A DNA stretch of 64,000 bases from Spirometra erinaceieuropaei. Lineage: Eukaryota; Platyhelminthes; Cestoda; Diphyllobothriidea; Diphyllobothriidae. The notes below the pieces were generated by a model, which was given only the letters and a program-made list of their open reading frames with translations, was not told the DNA's origin and ran no database searches. Shown one piece after another: positions 1 through 13,121 of this stretch. A program made the position numbers and the translations under genes. The DNA lies in assembly GCA_902702965.1 (NCBI GenBank), contig CACRXP010000009.1, positions 2,087,519 through 2,151,518 of the forward strand, read 5' to 3'. Position 1 is the first letter of the stretch; each line of letters opens with the position of its first letter.

Positions 1-24
1 ACCACCACCACCACCACCATCACC
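1..24. repeat. (ACC)n trinucleotide repeat at window edge
   Basis: About seven ACC units end with an ATC ACC variant. If the adjoining frame is coding, it encodes polyproline. It is cut by the window edge, so its full length is unknown. Confidence 0.8.
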
Positions 25-166
25 AAAATATGGAGGCACCTTCATCACGAATGAGCCAATTTGTGCCGACTGTGAGAAACTCAATAGAATATCTCATAAA
101 CTCCAGAAAGACGCCTGGGTTGGTCTGTCAGTCACCAGGAACAGTGATTGCAAGACGATGGGTAGT
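2..166 (+). CDS. Possible EGFR-family exon, end of domain II and start of L2 domain (5' end uncertain)
   Basis: From base 2 the frame is open to the TAA at 173-175 and reads a proline run, then YGGTFITNEPICADCEKL, then a segment ending in NSDCKTMGS. In EGF receptors the last cysteines of domain II are followed by a short linker and an 'NC..I.G' motif that opens the second L domain; the C..C pair and 'SDCKTMG' fit that pattern. A donor at 167 (GTAATT, weak at +5) would end the exon in phase 0, matching the exon that can start at 13122. The run of prolines comes from an (ACC)n repeat at the window edge, so the true exon start may lie before or inside it. The similarity is short and the donor is not strong; this could be chance. 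Not confirmed by any search. Confidence 0.35.
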
Positions 167-2544
167 GTAATTTAATCAAAGCGCACGGACGTTCCACCAC
201 CTTTTGACTTTCTCACGCCAAATTAGGTCCAGCACGGTATATCGCGAGGAATCTTTCATCGTCGTTAGGACCCCGAAAAAACTAGCCGCAAGTAACCAGG
301 TCAACAGCGCGTCTTACAGGGCTTTCGACGTTCAGGAATAGATGCAGATACTAGATTTATGTGTAGCACGTCTTGGTAAGTTATAATATCTTCCTTAGAC
401 GTCCCACAACCAGTTTTGGACAATGGCGCCCCACCAAACAGTGGTACTCCGGAAAGACCTGTTATTAGACAGCATCCTTTTTGAAGTCTCTTGGTCGGCG
501 CAGAAACCCCTCCCCCTTCGCAATCCGGTATCACTCTCACAAGCCGCATTTGAAGTATCAAAGGATGCTGTCGCTGATGTAATTGATGGTTTTCAAGACG
601 CAGTTGGAAACACGTTCACAGTTTAATATCTGTTTCCCTGCCAGACAACGGGACAAGATTTTTTATTTATTGTAATGGGGACTCACTCACATACTTCCTT
701 GTCTGACTGCAAGATGCTTAAGAATGCCTTGTTGGTAGGGGGCTTTAGATTTAATGAGAACTGCCCTGCCAAACTTTGGCATCATTGGGGCACTCTAAAG
801 AGTGAAAACATATCCTTTTCAGGGCCTGGAAATATGAGGCCAGTCCGTGGATTTGCCATTTTATCATCTGATTAAATCTGCAGGCCTGAAAGTGTTTCCG
901 CACAAGGCCCATAACGCACCTAGCTGGTGCAATATGCCATTCTATTCGGCGTTGCAATTACCTGCCGCCTTCTAACATGAAAGTATGACGGACAAGGCTG
1001 CGCTAATATGCACGTGTACTGCGCTCGTTTACGCGTACATGCCATTATCAGGGCGGCAAAATGGCCCTTCCCAGGCGCGTTTGGCTCCAAAGGTAATGTG
1101 CGCCCGCAAGAGGGACCTTTCCACACACGTACAGGCTCCTAAACCTGCAAACAGGCATCCGAATTCCGGCGCACTCGGGGATCGTGATGATTGTTGCACT
1201 TTTTTCGCCAAAAAATACCTTCTCCCCCCGGTTGCCCTTTTTCTGCAGGTGCCGTTCAGAATGGGCTACCTTTTTTTCCTCTCAAATGGGCCATGCTTTT
1301 ACGCTCTTCTACGTTTTCAGTACCCTGATGACATTCACCATTCATCTATTCCGTCTAGAAGGACAGAGGTCAATTTTCTAAGGTATCGACAAGTGACAAA
1401 CATTGGACGGTTTATATTCTCGCGTTAAGACTATCTGAGGTTAAGTAACGAATGCTTCCTAAGGTACAAGAAGGACAATTTTACGAATAGTTTAGGGACG
1501 ATGCCGACAAACGGATGAATGAGTCAATATCAGAAATATTTGGACTTGTGCTCAAGTGAGCATGCAAGTATGAACGTTTATGAAATAATTAAATGATGTG
1601 CAGACGCTGACATATTGCATTTGAACATTAAAATTTCTAAAACACCCGAATGAAGCATCGTTCAAGAGACCCCCAATTATAGATGGTCACATAATGGTAT
1701 TTAAGTATTGACACTAAATGATATCGTAATGAGAATTAGCAGATGTTTTTTTGAGAGATTTGAACGATTCCTTTAACGGTGTATTTGACGATTGGGACAA
1801 ATTTATTATTTTAGCTGGATTACTCAGGAAATCCTGCTTGGGCAGTTTACTTACTGCGTCAGAACTGGCGGATTCCATGCGTTGCAGTAAGCTGGTCGGG
1901 TAAATTGACTCAGACATGATTAAATTCCCGGCATTCGATGAGGCCTTTTATCGGCGGGGGCTAGAGCCTTGGCTATGCTCAAACCTTGCCCTTGGCCACC
2001 AAGGCCGCTAAATTATAAGAAGGCAAACAGCACCCTCCGTGTTCTCATGTTTCTCAAACTTTTTGCATAGTCTCATCATAGTACAGGGGATTTTCTAGAG
2101 CTCGGAAATTAGTTCATGATCTCCTGAGAACATGGTCAACTTCGTGACTAGGCATAGTACGTACGGCATAGGTAGCTACATGCTTATTACAAACAACGCC
2201 CATGTCTAAAAATTATATATATTCTCATTAACGCTCAAGCTAGCAGGAATTTATCTCCCGCAACAAAATTGCAGTAAGTTAACCTTCAGAATCTCATCTA
2301 CAAAAACTCTCCATCCTCAAAAGTACGCAAAAGCCACTAGAATATGTCCTACCCAGCGGGAGAGTTTCAAACAAACAAGAGCCCCGCATGTGGGCTTATG
2401 AGTCCTCTTAATCAACTAGTTCAAACTGGCAAGTTAGATCAGCCTCAGGAAAACCGTTTACTTGAAATTAGCTTGTCATTTGATGGGTTAAATGGCCGCC
2501 ATAATTTAGGGTACAAGTGTTGCATGGTTTACCATATTGACAAC

Positions 2545-2770
2545 ATAAGTACCAGCTCAAAGACCAGACGAGCTCGGTCCACAAGGGTTTGCCTTGTAGG
2601 GTTTGCTCCAAACTAGGGCGCTTCTTTCTGAAGAAATTTAAAAGCCGAAATTTGAAAACTGGAGTATATGTTAGGAAGCATTTGGGGAGCGCTGGGTGAC
2701 GCAGCTGCGTCTTACAACGGCAAAGAATAGGCGGAACTCGCATGTTTGGGCCTTTAGTTAGCACCTCTTT
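2545..2770 (+). repeat. Dispersed repeat, copy 1 (diverged)
   Basis: This stretch shares ordered blocks with 26350-26640 in the same orientation: 'ccagctcaaa', then 'cggtcc/cggacc', 'gtttg(c/t)tcc(a/g)aa', an AAGTT/GAAA-rich block and 'gcagctgcgtc'. Spacing differs between the two, so the family is old. No terminal repeats or coding motif are visible. Confidence 0.45.
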
Positions 2771-4029
2771 TGTCAGTATGGCAAATCATGTAACATTTAT
2801 ATGCTACTGACTGCCTGCGGGCATTATGTGGTGCAGCTTAAAGACTCCATTCGAACCGAGCCTAGAAAGTTCCGTTTCAAAGGCGCTGCTCTTAGTTACC
2901 GTTTTTCTTTCGAAGGTAATTAAAAAGCTGAAAATATGCTATAGGGTAGCATTTGTGGTTTCAGGCGTGTTCCGGATCGCACATTACAGATTTCTGCCTT
3001 GATTTTAGTATGAATATCTCTGGGCAGTATCGATGTCCCCGTCCGTGTTAATATACCCAAGCCGACCCACACACTTATCAAAACGAACAGTTACGCTGGT
3101 TACGTTATTGGGATATTAGTCTAAGCTCTTCTCTCGCCGTAAGTGGCGAACATTTCGTCCTTTCCGATGACTGTTTTATTCAATCGACAGTTTCGTCAAG
3201 ACCGCCATTTTCCTCATTCATTTTATCATATCCCAGATCATAACGTAGTATGGAGGGACGAAATTCTATCAGGTCTCTGCCATTGTATTCGCAATAGGGT
3301 AAAGTGAGTGGAGAAGTGAATGCACACCGTTGGTATGACGGCAACTTTGGGGACTGCCCGGGCTCTACTTTGCCTGTCCTATCGTAAATCATTTTTTTGG
3401 CCAGACGATTTTTGACATGCTCTCCTTCCATCCTTCAACAGACCTCTATTTCTCCCCCCCCCCCAAAGTTTATCTACGGTGCTGAGCTACTCCTCAAGAT
3501 GCTTTTGTTCTTTTTTTGATCTGTTTATGCAACTTCTGCAGAGCAGTTGCAACATGTTAAGCCAGTTAAGCCGGCTCTGTGGACAGAGGGTACGCGGTTT
3601 TGCGTGCGCCAAGTCTGTTGGCCAATTTTGAGGGCGACTGCACCAATCGCCAGAGAGGGGGGAGGAGGGGCATAGCGTAACTGCCTTGAGTAATACCTAA
3701 GTGAATACTGCGAAGGAAATTTAAGGTGACCATTCGCTAACTTATTGACCGCCGTCCGCCGGTCATCCTAAGCCCCAGATTCCGATAACCTGGAAGTCTA
3801 GCCCAAATTCCCTAGAAATTAGATGTTAAATCCAACGGCCCTAGCATTGAGCCATGAGGCCGCTGTCCTGTGGGTTGCAGTTGAAAATATTCACTAGGTT
3901 AGCGCGGACACTCACCGACAGGGGTTTTGAGACATGGTCTTCTTGTTATGTCTTGGGCTCAACCTGGGACCCTTACGGTCAGTCGCTTAACGACCCGTAA
4001 GAATGCATGAAGGAGTGCTGGCAAAGGCC

Positions 4030-4086
4030 GGAGTGGCTGTTTTGGGCTTATTAGCCGTCATCAGTCAGTCATGTTCGAAGCAATGA
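4030..4086 (-). mobile_element. SINE-A remnant
   Basis: 'gcttattagccgtcatcagtc' followed by 'agtcatg' is the reverse complement of the GGCTAATAAGCC core found in the better-preserved tRNA-derived SINE near 28547. Only the 3' body is left. Confidence 0.6.
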
Positions 4087-4402
4087 CAGTGATTGCGCCT
4101 CCCCTCCTCAGTGTATGTAACCGCTTATCTGGACACGCAGTCAAAAAATTTTTCGTTTTAGGAGTAACGTGTCCTGCTAACCTCGAACGCTACTGTGCCC
4201 ACAAATTGCTAACTGCAGTTTAAGATGGGTTGAATGTGGGACTCGAAGAAGCCGCAATTGCAGTCTGGGTTTTTTTTCAGTCATGTCACCTCAAAATCAC
4301 TACACGATGTCGTGAGAAAGGAGTGAGGCCATCTACATATTCAGGTGTGTGTTTAATCGAGTGGTTTCTGACTTGAAAGGGTCTCATACTGACCATCGGA
4401 CA

Positions 4403-5290
4403 TACAGTTAGTGCACTAACTCATGAAACGTCAACTGAAATTCCGAAATGCGTTTTCGTTTCTAAAAGTTTAATCAAGTAGGGTTGTAAAACTAATCATC
4501 ATACAGCACAACTCTATAGTAATTCAGTTACCTCAGGATGCCGGCTTCATGCAAAAACCATGCTCTGTAGAAAATGAAAACTTAAGTAGCATGCATTTTT
4601 GCCATTGATTTTCGTGCCCTTAAAAATTAAATTATATTTTATGGAAAGCATACATAAAAATATTCATTCTTTTATTCATTCGTTAGAAAATGACGTCTTT
4701 TTCCATCTTTATACTCGAAGGAAGGGTATAATTTGGCCTTAAAAAGTTTCTTATTGTGAGATTTTTTAACACCGTGAAATAGCCGTTCATAAAACGTCAT
4801 GTATCTACATTTAGCAACGTGGCTTGTAAAGTAAACAATATGGCTCAAATCCACTGCTACATTTTATGAACCCCCTATTGTCTACTCCTAATGCCATAGA
4901 AAAATGTGTAGTTTTCCGTACGCGGAAAATACGCGGTTTGTAGTTTGGAAACTCCGAATGCAAGTGAAACGACAGGCCGGGGTTCAAAATTATGCGGGAA
5001 TTTTAGAAGTTTTTGAAAACCGAATTATACTCTTCCTTAGAGTAGAAAATTGGAAGAAGACGTAATTTTCTACCGAATAAATAAAATATTGAATATGTTT
5101 ATACATGTCTCCATGAAATATGGTTGAATTTTTAAGGGCATCGAAAATCAATGAGAAAAATACATGCTACTTAAGCAGTCATTTTCTACAGAATTTGGCT
5201 TTGCATGCAGTCAGAAAGAAGTTCATTCACAAGCCGGCATCCTGAGGTAACTGAATTATGCTTTACGATGAAGTCCCGATGATGATTTAG
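4403..5290. mobile_element. ~1 kb palindromic foldback element, copy 1 (right end truncated)
   Basis: It starts with TA CAGTTAGTGCACTAACTC. The left arm (CCTCAGGATGCCGGCTT, then AAGTAGCATGCATTTTT) returns in reverse complement on the right (near 5105-5265: ATGCTACTTAAGCAG, AAGCCGGCATCCTGAGG). The last ~75 bases of the right terminal repeat are missing. About 250 bases of unique centre separate the arms. No frame encodes a transposase, so this is a non-autonomous element. Confidence 0.8.
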
Positions 5291-6601
5291 AGCGATTAGG
5301 AAGGAAGTAGAACAGCTTGTACGCTCTCGTTCAAGGGCATCTTTTTTAGCGCCGCTTCGGGCGACCGCTCTTCCTCTTAATCCCCCTCACTGTCTGTAGA
5401 CAGTGGATTCCTCCTTTGAGCGGAATAGGTGCCATATGAAATTTTAACTGACACCACGGGAAGACGCGCCAAGTCCTTCCCTTTTATATCCTGCTTTTGG
5501 AACGGCCTAGCGATTAGTACGCGCCGTTTACAGTTTAAAATAAGCTACAGCATAGCGGCCAAACGACTCCCCGAGGGTACTTTCCCCTGAAAACGAATGC
5601 GGTGGGGACGTCATAGTGGCTAAAATTCCGTAACATGTTCCATTTTAGGAAACATAGTTGAGGGCGCAACCGTAGGAATGATGGGGGCGAAACCCAACCC
5701 AAGTTAAATGTTACCTCAGATAGGGGAGCTGTGCATTTCTCGTCTAGTTTTCTTCCTCACCAAATCGCAAGCCAACTCAGGACTAAGCCAGGCCTTGGGT
5801 GTGCATTAAACCAGGGCCTGACACTCCGCCCTCTGCAATCATGAATATGCCACGTTACATGACAGCAGCAACCAAGAATCTCCGTCCCAACTGCCAGACG
5901 AAATACGGTTGTTCGGTTTCGCCGTGGATTTGCTGCCAGAGGTATCGTGGAAGGAGGCATGATCAGAATTATTTGCTCACTGACAGATGATACCTACCGT
6001 TATGGCAAGGGTTCTAGACAAGATTTCTACAGCAAGCCTGCACTCTCATGTCCCGCGCCGTGATCGTGACAGGTCGGTGAACGGCGCTTCCAGTGTGCCT
6101 ATACTCAGAGCAACAAAGGTCTATTTGAATAGATTAACAAACGAAGGTTCTTTGCATCTTTATGTTGGAAACTTCCGCTTATCTTTTGCTGTGCTATTGC
6201 CTCTCACGAAAACCATTCTTAAAGAAAATTACGGTGTCATAAAACGGCGAAAAAATATCCGGCCAAATCATTAACTGTAACTGAACTCTCTAATCTCCTG
6301 ACTTCAGAGCCCCTTTCGAGGGTCGGCATAAAAGTAGCCTTGAACAGACCAATGGGCACCGCCCCCAAAGTTGGTATCTAATTTGCTTAATTTCGCTTGC
6401 ACATAATATAACCACATTCAAGTTAAAAATAGAGTAAAAACGTTGGATGACGTCCATTTTAGACCAACTCATGGCTGAAAAATGAGATATGAAACTTAAT
6501 GTCCGATGACCAAGCAATCTCGAGTTGGAGTCCTGGGTATTTCCGCATGGGTATCGAGGCGGCACCACTTGACGATTGTACTTGAACGAGAAACGTCTAT
6601 T

Positions 6602-6973
6602 CTAGTCAGTCAAACGTTGACTCTCTTCAAATTCATCTGGTTTCTGTGGTATTCTTGGAGGCGTAGTGCACACTACACTTAAGGTCGCCTCAGAGTTTGA
6701 CAAGTCGCATTCCGTCATAAGTGGATGATTCTGAGCAGGCTTTGATAACCGAAGATACTCAGCAGTGTCAATTATCATCCGGGCATCTTTTGTGGACTCG
6801 ATGTTGTGCTCGACTGGGTTTGAAAGTCTCGACTTTGAAGCGACCTTACTGGCAATTAAACTCCTACGAACTGCGGTTCGGGCTGCAGTGACTCGCCCTC
6901 TCAACGTGTCCTTTACGACATTTCTCCCTGTCGAGAGATCCGAGATAGTTTTTTTAGCTGGAGTCTTATTCAT
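6602..6973 (-). CDS. Unrecognised 123-residue ORF, low-confidence candidate gene
   Basis: The reverse strand reads ATG to TAG over 123 codons. The start is MNKTPAKKTISDLSTGRN. The N-terminal half is basic and Ser/Thr-rich, the C-terminal quarter acidic (KPDEFEESQ). Codon use looks even and there is no low-complexity run or tryptophan. An in-frame stop lies eight codons upstream of the ATG. I do not recognise a family, and no splice partners or promoter are evident. It would lie antisense inside an intron of the EGFR-like gene. Random frames of this length occur elsewhere in the window, so the case rests only on composition. Confidence 0.2.
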   Translation of the reverse strand: MNKTPAKKTISDLSTGRNVVKDTLRGRVTAARTAVRRSLIASKVASKSRLSNPVEHNIESTKDARMIIDTAEYLRLSKPAQNHPLMTECDLSNSEATLSVVCTTPPRIPQKPDEFEESQRLTD

Positions 6974-7236
6974 GCATGAGCAACACGCGCGAACATGATA
7001 TCAGTTCATTTTACCATTTCTGGCGTTCTAGCCTCCACTGTGCCAATGGAAATCGGTTGGTTGGGAAGAGGAAGGAGGCGCATAATAGGCGGTGCGATAG
7101 TCGCTGTCAGAATAACCCTATTTATGCCGAACTCACTACCGCGACCCTGATAGAACGGTAATAATCTTCATGTGCGAGGTATGAGGCATAATATCAGTCA
7201 AAAAGGCAACGGAGACTGGCGCCTGTGATCACCGGC

Positions 7237-7310
7237 TTTCTTCTTCTTCTTCTTCTTCTTCTTCTTCTTCTTCTCTTTCTTCTTCTTCTTCTTCTTCTTC
7301 TTCTTCTTCT
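7237..7310. repeat. (TTC)n microsatellite
   Basis: Nearly pure TTC units with one CTC interruption. Reverse-strand frames through it read polylysine or polyarginine and are artefacts of the repeat. Confidence 0.95.
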
Positions 7311-7943
7311 CGGGGATAAATTTAAATCTGACTTGTAGGACGCGGTACTTGTACTCAGTGGTCGCAGATGACGAACATTCAACCCCACAACTTAGATCCC
7401 ACTCGTGTCGACAAGCACTACCGCCTACGGGGGGCAATTTTTTTGTTCTTCCGACCTTTAGGCGGGAGATGGATTGAGTGCCACTGCTTCAGGGGTGAAC
7501 CCTTTGTGTTCAAGTGCTCGGCTTTAAAAGAAGTATTTGGAGGACAATTCACGTTTTACGCCGATTTGGAATCATTAATTAGGCCTTCAAAGTAGAAGAA
7601 ACTTACTTCAAATAACTCCGACCGGAATGCATAGAAAAGCGCAAAAATTTTCACTACTTTGTAGAGCTCACTCGATAAGCCCTTAAAACTATGCCTTTCA
7701 TAGTTTTAGCCCTTTTTATGCTTCTAAGGTCTCACGCGCCCCTCCTTATGTGTTCTTTCATCATCTGATTCGAGAAAAGAAGGCAGGTTGTAATTGCTTA
7801 TAGCTAATCCCCCCCGCCCTCAAGAGTGGTACTTGTGTTGGACGCGTGAATGTGGACCACCGTATTACAAGTGGTTTTGCCTTAAATTACAGGGGGGGTG
7901 GGGGTTAAAGTTGGAATAGGCGGATAGACACCCTCTGCAATGT

Positions 7944-8545
7944 GAAGGAGGAAACACGATCGCTGGGACAAGAGGTTTATTCGCCTGACGTTTCGGGTTC
8001 CTGCTCGGAACAATCATCAGAAACAATGGCAGATACGGGTGGTTCATGCACAAGGTGATGCAGTATTTATAGGATGCTCGCCGTGCTATCGCATATCTAT
8101 GGAAATTCACGGCTCCCTCTTCATCAAGGGTTGGTGCACTCGGTGTGATGGCCGTTTGGTGGTCGAAATTTGCGCGTCAATTGCTGCAGTTTCATCACGG
8201 GTGTTAGATATTGGCGTGATGATTGTTCGACCATCTGACCCACCGACCCTGGCGTTAGGACCAATGTTTACCTGTGCGCTAGCCGTGTGGCCATTTACTC
8301 CTCTTAGGCAAAGCCTCAGCATCGAATGAGCCGCAACTTGAGAGCTGGTGTTATTTCACCGCACTGCTGCTGCGTGCTCGGCCATTCGGGCTCTGAGCAG
8401 TCTTCCTTTTTCTCCGACGTAGTTGGTTCTTCCGCAACTGCACCAGATCCGACAAACGATCCCAGACGCTTATTGCCGTGGTAGCGCGTCTTTCGGTCTC
8501 GTTACCTGACGTCTGATAGTCGCAGCGAAAGGCCAAAGACAGTTC
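7944..8545 (-). pseudogene. Penelope-like retroelement relic a (RT-EN linker, GIY-YIG domain, 3' end)
   Basis: Read on the reverse strand, the segment starts with the linker ATIRRQVTRPKDALPRQ and passes into GIVCRIWCSCGRTNYVGEKG, the 'GIY ... YIG' core of a GIY-YIG endonuclease with its Cys pair, followed by RMAEHAAAVR and a stop. The middle of the domain is deleted. A C-terminal reading frame (GRTIITPISNTRDE...) follows. The 3' end carries CCTGACGTTTCGG in + sense and a box ending in GAAGGAGGAAACACGATCGC, the family 3' terminus. In Penelope-like elements this endonuclease lies C-terminal to the reverse transcriptase. The usual tyrosine of 'GIY' is Cys here. No RT region is present. Confidence 0.75.
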
Positions 8546-8646
8546 GCAGGGTGTCCATATTCCTCTGTCCGCCCGCAGTTGTTGCGTTGAGCCAAGACGG
8601 GATCACTTTTAGCGGTCAGTCGCAGTATGCGCCTGGACGGGGCTTG

Positions 8647-9554
8647 CAGTGACACGTCAAACATTTCGTATAACTTTATGAGACGCCAACCGAAATCCAG
8701 AAATGCGTTTTCAATTAGGAAGGACTACTTAGGTGGAGTTTTAACAGTGATTACCTTACATTATAGTCATAAGATATTTCAGTCATTCTAGAGTGCCGTC
8801 TGCAAGAGGTAGACCCTCTATGAACTGACTGCTATAGCAGTTTGAATTTTCCGCATCCATCTTCCATACCCTTGTAAATTCAAATATGTTTTACAGAAAA
8901 CATGCATAAAGGTTTTCTTCATCGTGCTCATTTAATAACAAATCATTCCTTGTTTAAATTTCTTAATTGAAGAATGGGTCTTCTTAGGTTCCAAAAAGTT
9001 TGTAATTATGGGATATTTAAGATCGTGAAGTATCCAGTCACAGTGCCTAATTAATAATGCTGCTTGCGAAGTGTACAACATGGTCCAAATCCATCGAAAA
9101 ATATCATGAGGCCTTTGTTAATTCTTCTTAAAATCAAATGGGAAGGTTTAATTTTCTATACACGAAAAGCATATAAATCGTGGTTTCGAAACGATAAATG
9201 CAAATGCAATGGCATATCGAGTGCAAACCTATTCCGCGATCAAAAATGTTTCCTACAACCGGAAGATACCCCAATTTCAAGCCCAAAATTCAAAGGAGAC
9301 GTTATTTGCTACCAAATACATACAAAAAATATCCTTATAAGGGTATCTATATCAATCGGGAAAATTACTACCGCTTAAGTGACCAACTGGTCAAATTGAA
9401 GTTCATTTGAAATCCAGCATCCTTTCGTGACTGAAATATCTCTGTGTTATTCCCTACGATAAGGAGTATTATGATCCTAGCTACAAGCCCTTAATGGTCG
9501 AAACTATATTTAAAAATGTCGGTTGACATTTCATGAGATATTCCGGTTACTGTA
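8647..9554. mobile_element. Palindromic foldback element, copy 2 (diverged)
   Basis: Starts near CAGTGACACGTCAAACATTT and ends with GGTTGACATTTCATGAG...TTACTGTA. The inner blocks CGAAATCCAGAAATGCG and GTACAACATGGTCCAAATCC match the other copies. Divergence is higher than in the copies at 33501 or 55591. Confidence 0.7.
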
Positions 9555-11320
9555 AATGCTCGAATTGGTGTCCGGGAGGGGAAGGAGAGAGGGTAGGACC
9601 GATCATTTTTGCATCCCTGGGTTATTAGGCATTACTCTTTTGATAAATAAGATCATTACAAAGCAATGATTGAGCAGCAGATAGCGAGACTGAACGTTGA
9701 ATATATTTAATTATTGCGAAAAGACGGAGTAAGATTAGGCGGTAGGTACCGGCAGTTTGACAATCGCGAACGACTATGTCCACGGTGTACCCCGCGGCAG
9801 GACGGCCGCAGGGAACTAATTTATAGTTATGGAAAGCTTGCTTTGCATCTACCGCTCTCTCTCTCTCCTCTTTCGCTCTCCGGAACCGTGTCGTGACATT
9901 GTCAAAAAGACCGGATCGAATGCAGCGGCTGAAAAAGGTAGGCGGCCGTCTACGCGTCCTACAAACACGCCCTGCCTGCACGCCGGACCAGGTTTTCACA
10001 CAAATGAAACAGAGGCGACTCGAATCCCAAGAGAGTGCGAGTGCCACAGAGACCAAATCGAGAAGCCATTGCAGTCCGACTCTCTGTCCTGAGAAGACTG
10101 AGTTAGGCCGTCAGTTGGAATTCTTCTAACCTATCACCAGGACATCGAAAAACTATTTTTATATAAGTATTTTAAGCATTGGGGAATGGGCGCGGTATAA
10201 AGCCTGAAGGACTAATTCAACCATAGGTTACGTTTGGTTATTTACTAAGACTGCGCTCAGGTAGCTTGCCTTTCTGGCGTAGTGTCCAGTGGTGTGGAAT
10301 CGATGAGCAGAAATGCTCGCTGTTAGCAGCATATACGATTCCACTTGCTGTGTTTCTTACGGGCATTTTGAGTCGACTTTTTACGCTTCCCCCGGTTCTA
10401 ACCCAAACGCAGTTCAGCGGCAAAGTTTGTTTGCTAACTTTTTATGATAACACTAGGACTACCGTCACTGAAGGAGTCTGGCTGTGACGTCATTCTCATG
10501 GTGAAGACGCCGTACCCGAAACGACACGTCTGGCGTGGGTCAGGGGTGATAATATTTTAGTGAGAAGGGTCTGCCGTGCCATAAACTCATGACAATGTCG
10601 TCAGAGTTTAAAATTTTCTCCGAATATTAGAAGGATTGCAGCAAACGCACTCCTCTTATAGGGATCTTGCTGAGTCATTTTAATGATGGAGTCTGGCACG
10701 AGTCGTGTTTCTGCCGACTTTGTTTCTCGTCTGTTGAAGAAGAAGAGAAAACAGCTCCGGAAGAGGAGCTCCGCAACTGTCCGAACGACTGAAAAAGTAG
10801 ATCAACTATCGCTCTGTTTGCCATTGGCGCGATTTAGCCTGAAATAGCACGACAGAGTTAATTCTATAACTCTTCCAGATAGGGGTAGTCAAAAAAGAAA
10901 TGCTTTGTTTCAGCTTTCGGAGTTACGGTCGAAACTACGAACCGGGGGAGAGTGGTTGGCAGTTCTATCTTCGCAAGCGACGGGGCCACTTGTTGTCCCG
11001 CATGGGACGCAGTGGAAGCCCCTGCTGAAGTGCGTTTGTAATGGAGCAGACTTGCGACGAATCTACCTCACTCGAGTCAGACGGTGTAGATTTTGCCGGG
11101 TTGCTTCCCCGCTGGTCGGCTCTAATGCTCTGCCCTACCGCCTCAAAGGGTTTTCAGGCCCTAATAGCGATCGCCGACGCTAACAAACAGCGCTAGCCAC
11201 CAGGCCGCGCTAATGTAAGGTAACCAAGTCGCACAAAGGGCATATTCTTTGGCTATTAGGTAGGTTTGGGTGTGTACCCTACGGGTCAGGCAAATAAAAC
11301 CGCTGTTTGATGCTAAGGAT

Positions 11321-11384
11321 TCCTCCCCCTCCTTCTTCTTCTTCTTCTTCTCCTCCTCCTCCTCCACCACCACCACCTCCTTCT
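11321..11384. repeat. Compound CTT/CTC/CAC trinucleotide repeat
   Basis: Runs of CTT, then CTC, then CAC lie in series. The poly-E and poly-G reverse-strand frames across it are repeat artefacts. Confidence 0.9.
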
Positions 11385-12168
11385 CTGCGATTTAGGGTTA
11401 CATCCTTTGTACCTTTGTATCTAGTTGATTGGTCCTTGTGACCATAACGTACGTCAGTAGACTGCATAACGACACCTGGAGAAGATCTTTCATTTCGGAC
11501 CGCCAGTACACGCGAAAAAGTACGTTCCAGAAGTAGCTGGAGCAAAAATCCTGTTCTTCATCAGAACTAGTAATGGATCAGAGTTATGGACGAACAAGGA
11601 GCGCAGTACTGATGGAATGCATTTACTGAAAACCACATGCTTAACATACTTCGCTGCCCCCACATTCATGCTCGATGGTTGCACTTGGTACGATGACGGC
11701 CTAACAGCCTCCGCCTGAGTCGTTAATTTACGTAACTTCCTCCATAGCGTTGGTTATTCGTATGTTAGGCACGCGGTAACATAGCAACCGGCATCCAACA
11801 AATACCACATCCCTTGTGCGTCAATTACCTCCCCAATCGGTTACCGCCTCTTGAGGATGCTTAAGAAGCGAGCGAATACAATTAATTGCGTCAGTCATTG
11901 CGTTTTCTTCCCCCCTCCTCCCCCGACTTCCACGGCAATTTAGAACAGAAATACTTGCCTGCCAGCGAAGTGAACGCAGTTGGTGCGTATATTCCATCCA
12001 CAAAATTATGTGGCAAGCCATTCCACAAGCCGGAAGGACGACATTCGGGCACTGACCTGGAATGAGCGAATGTGACTGACCGCTTGATCTGGGTGGGGGG
12101 CAGTACGCTGTTTAATTTCCATAAGTAAACGAGTGTGCAGCCATGTCCGGTGAATTATCCCCCCACCT

Positions 12169-12411
<243 letters not shown>

Positions 12412-13121
12412 ACCAACAAAGCTTGATGTTGAAAGGTTGCTTGTATAGACAGTGGTTAAAAGGAGACTCCGTCATGGGAGTTCAAAACGGAAAGGTTGGA
12501 TGAGTGGATCATGAGCAGCTAGCCTATACCAAACCGCATGCATTTCTGGCTGGTTGACTTTAAACCACAGCCATGGGGACGAGCTCCTTTCGAGCGTACA
12601 CGAGTGATGTTTATAGTCCGATGACTGGACTCGAACGTTGCGGACAAGTACTGTCAAAGTAACTTCTGCTGGCTCTTCGGCATTCGCAGGTTATCAGTGA
12701 AAATGCTTTTGGGGTTCATAGGGTGATCGTCGACTACCTAGTGCTCGAAAATGGAGCCATTTTTTGACATTTTGTTTCTACTGAGACATGTTGGAACCTC
12801 CCCTCTCTCTTTGCCTAATCGCCATTCCTTCCGACTCCACAGAGGCAGTTATATTTGATCAGTGTATTGTTCCGGGACCAAACTACGAGTAAATACATAT
12901 ACACACATCATACTGCCTCTTGAAGTGGTTGTGTGAAATTCTGGAAGGACTTCCGGCCGCATTTGTATTTCTGCGTTGCCCAACAGTCCGTCTGGACTTT
13001 GTAAATCCCACACTAAGCTCCGCAATCAACTGTGCCGATGTCTCGGTTGCTTTTACAGCTTGACAGTTGAGTGCAGTTTAAACAGTTGAACTGACTTCAC
13101 TGCCGCAAATTTCGTCTACAG

